Part shown: positions 6,594 to 10,991 of the stretch, one piece after another | Position numbering within the stretch: the first letter of the stretch is position 1 | How the letters are laid out: each line of letters begins with the position of its first letter | Source of the DNA: Bacteroidales bacterium | Lineage (GTDB): Bacteria; Bacteroidota; Bacteroidia; Bacteroidales; VadinHA17 | DNA length: 10,991 bases | Assembly: GCA_030692905.1 (NCBI GenBank) | Contig: JAUYBT010000053.1 | Span: forward strand, 1 to 10,991 | Reading direction: 5' to 3' | Notes under the pieces: generated by a model | What the model saw: the letters and a program-made list of their open reading frames with translations, nothing else | The model's database searches: none | What the model was told of the DNA's origin: nothing | Made by a program: the position numbers and the translations under genes

Positions 6594-6599
6594 AACTGC

Positions 6600-6618
6600 C
6601 TATAAAAACGAGTTATAG
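6600..6618. promoter_or_regulatory. Candidate operator: 19-bp dyad upstream of umuD
   Basis: CTATAAAAACGAGTTATAG has perfect 6-bp inverted arms (CTATAA and TTATAG) around a 7-bp spacer. It ends 18 bp before the umuD start, in the short gap after the MutS-like gene. Position and size suit a dimeric repressor of the LexA/S24 type controlling umuDC. It is not the known E. coli or Bacillus LexA box, and AT-rich dyads arise by chance. Confidence 0.35.
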
Positions 6619-6636
6619 TCCATTTTTAAAACGACA

Positions 6637-7086
6637 ATGACAGCATTGAAACTATATACATCGACAACATTAGACATCTACTCCGCTTCATCAGAAACGG
6701 ATATGGAATTGCCATTGGTTTCTGAAGGTATTAGTGCCGGTTTCCCATCGCCAGCACTCGATTTCGTAGACCTGTCCATCGACTTGAATAAGCACCTTAT
6801 TAAACATCCTTCTTCAACCTTTTACGGCCGTGTAAAAGGACAATCAATGAAAGACGAAGGCATTAATGACGATGATTTATTGGTAATTGACAAAAGCCTT
6901 GAACCTGTTGACGGTAAAATTGCTGTTTGCTACATTGACGGGGAATTTACCATTAAAAGAATTAAATTTGAGAAAGATATTTGTTGGCTTTTACCTGCAA
7001 ATGACAAGTATAAACCAATAAAAGTAACCCCGGATAATGATTTTCTTATTTGGGGAATCGTAACACACGTAATTAAATCGTTCTGA
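6637..7086 (+). CDS. umuD: UmuD-like S24 self-cleaving subunit of DNA polymerase V
   Basis: This 149-residue LexA/UmuD-superfamily protein has no DNA-binding domain. The self-cleavage site is Ala34-Gly35 in EGISAGFPSPA. The catalytic dyad is Ser70 in GQSM and Lys107 in TIKRI. The spacings Gly35-Ser70 (35) and Ser70-Lys107 (37) equal those of E. coli UmuD (Gly25-Ser60-Lys97), which strongly supports the assignment. RecA-ssDNA filaments would trigger cleavage to UmuD', which binds UmuC to make the error-prone translesion polymerase. The stop codon overlaps the umuC start by 1 nt (TGATG). A 19-bp dyad lies just upstream. All catalytic residues are present. Confidence 0.94.
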   Translation: MTALKLYTSTTLDIYSASSETDMELPLVSEGISAGFPSPALDFVDLSIDLNKHLIKHPSSTFYGRVKGQSMKDEGINDDDLLVIDKSLEPVDGKIAVCYIDGEFTIKRIKFEKDICWLLPANDKYKPIKVTPDNDFLIWGIVTHVIKSF

Positions 7087-8345
7087 TGTTTGCATTGGTT
7101 GACTGTAATAATTTTTATGCTTCTTGCGAAAGGGTTTTTCGTCCGGACCTTATCGGGAAACCTGTTGCTGTTTTATCAAACAATGATGGTTGTGTAATTG
7201 CCAGAAGCAACGAAGCTAAAGCAGTTGGAGTTCCTATGGGTGCACCGGCCTTTGAACATGAAGAACTTTTTAAAAAACACAACGTTCATGTTTTCTCTGC
7301 AAACTTTGCCCTATATGGCGATATGAGCCAGCGGGTAATGAATATTTTAAGCGAATACACACCCGAAATTGAAATTTACAGTATTGACGAAGCTTTTCTG
7401 AAATTACAAGGGTTTGAAAAATTTAACTTGAAATCATACGGCCAAGAGATGCAACGCAAGGTTGTAAAATGGACAGGAATATCCGTTAGCGTGGGTATTG
7501 CCCCAACAAAATCATTGGCAAAAGTTGCAAACCGAATTGCAAAAAAATTCCCTAATAAAACGAATAGCGTTTACCTCATTGACAGTGAAGAAAAACGCAT
7601 TAAGGCATTAAAATGGCTAAAAATAGAAGATGTTTGGGGTATTGGCAGGCAACACGCCAAACGATTAAAAGCAATCAATGTAAATACTGCTTTTGACTTT
7701 ACACAACTTAATGACTCGTGGGTAAAGAAAAATTTATCTATTGTGGGCCTACGGCTAAAACACGATTTACAAGGCATACCAACGTTAGATTTGGAAATAC
7801 TTCAACCAAAAAAAAATATTGCCACAACCCGTTCTTTCGAGAAGAATTATACCGGGCTTGAACAATTAAATGAACGCGTAACTACTTTTGCCGTGTCGTG
7901 TGCCGAAAAATTGAGAAAACAAAAATCGTGTTGCAACAGTATAATGGTTTTTATTCACACCAACGGACACCGGCATGACCTTCCGCAATACAGCCGAAAT
8001 ATTGTTGTTAAACTTCCTTTCCCAACGAATTCAAGTATCGAACTGGCAAAATTTGCCAACCAGGCTTTAGGGAAAATATTCAGAAAAGGATTTCATTACA
8101 AAAAAGCAGGGGTTATTGTAATGGACTTTTCACCAGAAAATCAAAAACAATTAAAAATATTTGAAAACAACAATGCTAAACACGTTCCCCTAATGCAAGC
8201 CATTGACAAGATTAACGCTTCATTCGGACAGCAAAAAATTAAACTGGCTTCGCAAGACCTCAGAAAAGTGTGGAAAATGAAACAAGAAAAATTGTCACCA
8301 CGCTATACCACAAACTTAAATGAAATTATAACCATTCACGTCTAA
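7086..8345 (+). CDS. umuC: UmuC-like Y-family translesion DNA polymerase (Pol V catalytic subunit)
   Basis: The 419-residue product is close to E. coli UmuC (422) in length and layout. The catalytic carboxylates are Asp6 in LVDCNNFYASCERVF and Asp101/Glu102 in YSIDEAF, at the same positions as in E. coli. GISVSVGIAPTKSLAKVANRIAK (131-153) is the Y-family palm segment, and a helix-hairpin-helix region follows (DVWGIGRQHAKRL, 182-194). A little-finger domain precedes a beta-clamp-binding motif QLKIF at 355-359 (QLNLF at 357-361 in E. coli). The UmuC-specific ending LSPRYTTN is present. It copies past DNA lesions with low fidelity, together with UmuD'2 and RecA. It is coupled to umuD and to the SRAP gene by 1-nt overlaps on each side. 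Confidence 0.96.
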   Translation: MFALVDCNNFYASCERVFRPDLIGKPVAVLSNNDGCVIARSNEAKAVGVPMGAPAFEHEELFKKHNVHVFSANFALYGDMSQRVMNILSEYTPEIEIYSIDEAFLKLQGFEKFNLKSYGQEMQRKVVKWTGISVSVGIAPTKSLAKVANRIAKKFPNKTNSVYLIDSEEKRIKALKWLKIEDVWGIGRQHAKRLKAINVNTAFDFTQLNDSWVKKNLSIVGLRLKHDLQGIPTLDLEILQPKKNIATTRSFEKNYTGLEQLNERVTTFAVSCAEKLRKQKSCCNSIMVFIHTNGHRHDLPQYSRNIVVKLPFPTNSSIELAKFANQALGKIFRKGFHYKKAGVIVMDFSPENQKQLKIFENNNAKHVPLMQAIDKINASFGQQKIKLASQDLRKVWKMKQEKLSPRYTTNLNEIITIHV

Positions 8346-8965
8346 TGTGTTTTTATTCAAAACAATCAAAATCAGCATTAGAGTTGCAAAACCGTTTCAA
8401 TGCAACATTTGAAAATGAAAACCAATATTCTCCATCCATTTATAACGGATTTCAATTTCCCAAAACACCAATTATTGCAAATGCCGACAAAAGTAAAATA
8501 CAATTGTTTCATTGGGGATTGATACCACATTGGGCAAAAGATAACTCCATAAGAAAAAATACACTAAACGCACGAATAGAGACAATAAAAGAAAAACCAG
8601 CATTCAAAGCCTCTGTAACCAATCGCTGCCTGGTGTTGGTTGATGGGTTTTACGAATGGCAATGGTTAGACGAAAAAGGTAAAAACAAAAAAAAGTATCT
8701 CATCACATTGCCCGACAACGGGGCATTTGCATTTGCAGGGCTCTGGAGCGAATGGGTGGACAAAACCACAGGGGAAATAATAAAAACCTATACCATTTTA
8801 ACCACTGAGGCGAATGAACTTTTGAGCATAATACACAACACCGAAAAGCGTATGCCGGTAATATTAACCAAAAACAATGAAATTGATTGGTTAAATGGAC
8901 AAGAAATCAATAATATTGAGATAGATACACACAAGCCAATGGTAGCAAAAGAGGTTTACAGCTAA
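8345..8965 (+). CDS. SRAP-domain protein (YedK/HMCES family), abasic-site DNA-protein crosslinker
   Basis: SRAP proteins bind abasic sites in single-stranded DNA through Cys2, whose alpha-amino and thiol groups form a stable thiazolidine with the sugar aldehyde. This shields the lesion from breakage and error-prone bypass. The 206-residue protein begins MCFYS, so removal of Met1 exposes the catalytic Cys2. Other active-site residues are Asn75 in NARIET (75-80), Glu104 in GFYEW (101-105) and His164 in HNTEKRMP (164-171), close to Asn75, Glu105 and His160 in E. coli YedK. Its ATG overlaps the umuC stop by 1 nt (TAATG), putting it in the umuDC operon. SRAP genes are known to neighbour SOS genes. 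The stop codon lies inside a GCTAACACG motif. Confidence 0.95.
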   Translation: MCFYSKQSKSALELQNRFNATFENENQYSPSIYNGFQFPKTPIIANADKSKIQLFHWGLIPHWAKDNSIRKNTLNARIETIKEKPAFKASVTNRCLVLVDGFYEWQWLDEKGKNKKKYLITLPDNGAFAFAGLWSEWVDKTTGEIIKTYTILTTEANELLSIIHNTEKRMPVILTKNNEIDWLNGQEINNIEIDTHKPMVAKEVYS

Positions 8966-8969
8966 CACG
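8961..8969. repeat. GCTAACACG motif, copy 2
   Basis: Identical to the nonamer at 4902-4910. Here the TAA inside it is the stop codon of the SRAP gene, and it lies in the small dyad CAGC-TAACAC-GCTG. Both copies are on the same strand and at the 3' end of an operon. The 137 bp that follow up to 9102 hold no gene and no strong terminator. Confidence 0.6.
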
Positions 8970-9102
8970 CTGATCTATTTATTGCTTAAACAGTACAGGT
9001 TGGTGCCTGCCTGAAGACTTTTGGTATTTGTTTCATAAAAATTGAGTATAAAAATTTCAGGGAAAAAACCATATTATTGATTACTTTATCCTTAAAGTAT
9101 TA

Positions 9103-9459
9103 TTACAATCCGTGAGTCTTAAAATTCTTTGATGCATCGTCCAGTACCAGAATCCAATCGTTACCACCGAGTTCTGCAAGTGCTACTGCCTGGATTACTG
9201 TAAATCCTTTTGCACGCCGGTTTTCGAGGTACTTTTCGGTTTCATCTTTATTCAGACGGTGGAAAAGCTCCCATCCGGTATCACCCAGGTAATAAAACGG
9301 AGTCCCGTCTTCATACACAAGAAACCGCTTGTTTTCAGAGACTTTCAGTTTCCCATGAGAAAAATCTGTTGACGGTCCGTTCCATGGTTTTTCCTGTGCC
9401 GGTAAAGTGGTTTCTGATGTTATTATCAAAACGAAGGCAAATAGTAAATGTTTCTTCAT
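9103..9459 (-). pseudogene. Internally deleted DUF4038/GH140-type (apiosidase-like) glycoside hydrolase
   Basis: The 118-residue frame begins with a signal peptide (MKKHLLFAFVLIITS...AQ). It then shows the DUF4038 start: GKLKVSENKRFLVYEDGTPF (36-55), YLGDTGWELFHRLN (57-70) and GFTVIQAVALAEL (85-97). A normal protein of this type is about 450-500 residues and continues as a TIM barrel with the catalytic carboxylates. Here the text changes at 97-99 to GGNDWILVLDDASKNF (98-113), which resembles the extreme C-terminal strand of the collagen-binding-like domain that ends these proteins. This points to an in-frame internal deletion of several hundred codons, leaving a secreted but catalytically dead remnant. 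It is divergent from a GH141-like gene. The deletion is inferred from remembered family patterns. Confidence 0.7.
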
Positions 9460-9609
9460 AGAAGTCTGATTTTAAACCTAAATATAAGTTTTAATATTGG
9501 TTAATTAAAATGCCATTCTTGCAGTTTGCTGTGAGCTAAATATTTATTGTCATCTGTTGCTTTTCAAATATAAAACAAATAGCTTATATGTTTCAAAAAT
9601 TTATATAAT
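9460..9609. other. Divergent AT-rich intergenic region
   Basis: These 150 bp separate two divergent secreted-protein genes. Near-matches to the TAnnTTTG box are present for each strand (TATGTTTC at 9587-9594 on plus; TATATTTA and TAGGTTTA on minus), each with one mismatch and no well-spaced TTG. Promoter calls here are therefore weak. No repeat or RNA structure stands out. Confidence 0.4.
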
Positions 9610-10991
9610 ATGAAAACACAACTGCTTGTCCGACTGATCTTTGTCATATTCGTTTTTTGTCAGGGTCAGCTCTTTGCCCAGAAAATATATCTTTCTCCAA
9701 ATGGAAATGATACTAATCCCGGAACCATCGAAAAACCTCTTTCAACTTTAACTGCGGCTCGGGATAAAGCAAGAGAGTTGAGAAAGAGTAACCATGTTAA
9801 TAAGCCAATCGAAGTGATTGCTCTTGAAGGCGAATATTTCATGTTCCAGCCATTAAACCTGAGTATTGATGATTGCGGAAAGCCGGATTCTCCATTGATT
9901 TTTAAAGCCGAAACAGGAACTAAGGCTGTTTTCAGAGGTGGTGTTCAATTAATCGGTTTTGAAAAAGTGAATGATAAACTCTGGAAAGTTTTTGTTCCAC
10001 AGGTCGCTTTTTATAACTCATATTTTGAACAGCTTTATGTTAATGGCAGAAGGGCTGTTAGGGCCAGGACTCCAAACAGTGGTTTTTACTTCATAAAAAA
10101 AGTAACTGAAACAGTGATGGAAAAGGGAGAGGGGAGGGCACCTGAACTGGCCATTCAGAAGATTGAACTCGACAGTACAGAAGCTACATGTTTTCAGTAC
10201 TTTTCTAAACAGGATTATCAGGATGCACTAATAATATTTTACCATAACTGGGATAATACCAGGAAGCGTGTAACCGGTTTTACCAAACAGAATTCATCGG
10301 TTTATACAGTGGGAGAAGGAATGAAACCATGGAACCCACTTAATAACAAAACACGCTATCTCGTTGAGAATTTTAAATCCGCACTCGATGCACCGGGTGA
10401 ATGGTTTCTTGAACGGTCAGGATTCCTTTATTATATACCCCGAGAGGGTGAAACAATTGAAAATACATCATTTTTTGCTCCGGTATTAAAAGAATTTATC
10501 GGTATTCAGGGTGATCTGACATCGGGTAAAAAAGTAGAGAACATCCGCTTTGAAAACCTTGTTTTTGAAATGGCAGGATATCAGACACCACCCGATGGAA
10601 ATGAACCTGCCCAGGCTGCGGCACCAGTTGACGCAGTAGTAACACTGGACTTTGCAAACAATATTTCATTTCAGAATTGCGAAATTGCACATACCGGAAC
10701 ATATGCATTCTGGTTCAGAAGGGCATGCAGCAATTGTGCTGTTAATCAAACCTATATGCATGATCTCGGGGCCGGGGGTGTCAAAATAGGCGAAACAGTA
10801 ATCCGTCCCGATCAGAATGAGATTACCAATAACATAACCATCGATAATAACATTATCAGAGATGGAGGACATGTTTTCCCGTGTGCAGTCGGAATTATTA
10901 TTTTCAATGCCAGCGATAATAAATTAACTCATAATGAGATAGCAAATCTCAGGTATTCAGGCATTTCTGCAGGCTGGGTATGGGGATATGC
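9610..10991 (+). CDS. Secreted right-handed parallel beta-helix protein, GH141-like (C terminus beyond window)
   Basis: The frame is open from ATG 9610 to the right edge, giving 460 codons without a stop. A signal peptide covers about residues 1-23 (hydrophobic LIFVIFVFCQ, then LFAQ). The mature start IYLSPNGNDTNPGTIEKPLS (26-45) followed by TLTAARDKAR is the classic entry to secreted beta-helix carbohydrate-active enzymes. An inserted beta domain follows (YVNGRRAVRARTPN at 143-156, GEWFLERSGFLYYIPREGE at 263-281). From about residue 308 there are repeated helix rungs (NIRFENLVFE, NISFQNCEI, NITIDNNIIRDGG, NKLTHNEI), then GISAGWVWGY at the edge. The layout resembles GH141, known from rhamnogalacturonan-II and xylan breakdown; other beta-helix families cannot be excluded. 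No catalytic residue is assigned. Confidence 0.8.
   Translation, partial: MKTQLLVRLIFVIFVFCQGQLFAQKIYLSPNGNDTNPGTIEKPLSTLTAARDKARELRKSNHVNKPIEVIALEGEYFMFQPLNLSIDDCGKPDSPLIFKAETGTKAVFRGGVQLIGFEKVNDKLWKVFVPQVAFYNSYFEQLYVNGRRAVRARTPNSGFYFIKKVTETVMEKGEGRAPELAIQKIELDSTEATCFQYFSKQDYQDALIIFYHNWDNTRKRVTGFTKQNSSVYTVGEGMKPWNPLNNKTRYLVENFKSALDAPGEWFLERSGFLYYIPREGETIENTSFFAPVLKEFIGIQGDLTSGKKVENIRFENLVFEMAGYQTPPDGNEPAQAAAPVDAVVTLDFANNISFQNCEIAHTGTYAFWFRRACSNCAVNQTYMHDLGAGGVKIGETVIRPDQNEITNNITIDNNIIRDGGHVFPCAVGIIIFNASDNKLTHNEIANLRYSGISAGWVWGY

Noticed and set aside
7084..7088. Frameshift or fusion between umuD and umuC
   Set aside because: The two frames meet at TGATG, an ordinary 1-nt stop/start overlap, and both proteins are full length.
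9210..9461. 83-residue plus-strand open frame
   Set aside because: It lies antisense to the DUF4038 remnant, whose frame has a signal peptide and clear family motifs. The plus-strand translation has no recognisable features.
10496..10872. Two minus-strand open frames near the right edge
   Set aside because: They are antisense to the beta-helix gene, which is open for 460 codons with a signal peptide and repeated rungs.

Overview
The window is AT-rich and looks like a chromosomal stretch from a Bacteroidota member, probably of the Bacteroidales/Marinilabiliales type. The reasons are several upstream matches to the Bacteroidota -7 promoter element TAnnTTTG, weak or absent Shine-Dalgarno sequences, a DUF6364/PIN toxin-antitoxin pair, and secreted polysaccharide-degrading enzymes of types common in that phylum. 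No rRNA, tRNA or CRISPR array was seen.

Left part (1-3832), ordinary chromosomal genes: the first 32 codons of a PIN-domain PhoH-family protein run off the left edge on the minus strand. A short intergenic region follows with 10-bp and 7-bp tandem repeats. Then come folC (folate polyglutamylation), a convergent secreted M28 zinc peptidase, and a divergent TerC/Alx-type membrane protein.

Middle (3833-8965), an accessory region: it opens with a 103-bp relic that looks like the two ends of an IS21-type element brought together. A fragment resembling the middle of a RelE/ParE toxin comes next. After it lies an intact antitoxin/PIN-toxin operon with a good Bacteroidota promoter, then a GC-richer intergenic block with a 14-bp palindrome and a terminator-like hairpin. 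Four co-directional DNA-damage genes follow: a short MutS-like ATPase without the mismatch-binding domain, UmuD, UmuC (the translesion polymerase Pol V pair) and an SRAP (YedK/HMCES) abasic-site crosslinking protein. umuD-umuC-SRAP are joined by two 1-nt stop/start overlaps and almost certainly form one operon. The MutS-like gene ends 43 nt upstream, and a 19-bp dyad in that gap is a candidate operator. The nine bases GCTAACACG lie at the 3' end of both the toxin-antitoxin pair and the SRAP gene, which may mark the edges of mobile cassettes.

Right part (8966-10991), polysaccharide degradation: a minus-strand gene has the signal peptide and start of a DUF4038/GH140 (apiosidase-type) enzyme joined in frame to what looks like the extreme C-terminal tail of the same kind of protein, so the catalytic middle is gone. 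Divergent from it, a secreted right-handed beta-helix protein resembling GH141 runs off the right edge. GH140 and GH141 enzymes are both known from rhamnogalacturonan-II degradation, so this may be the edge of a pectin-degrading locus in which one enzyme has decayed.
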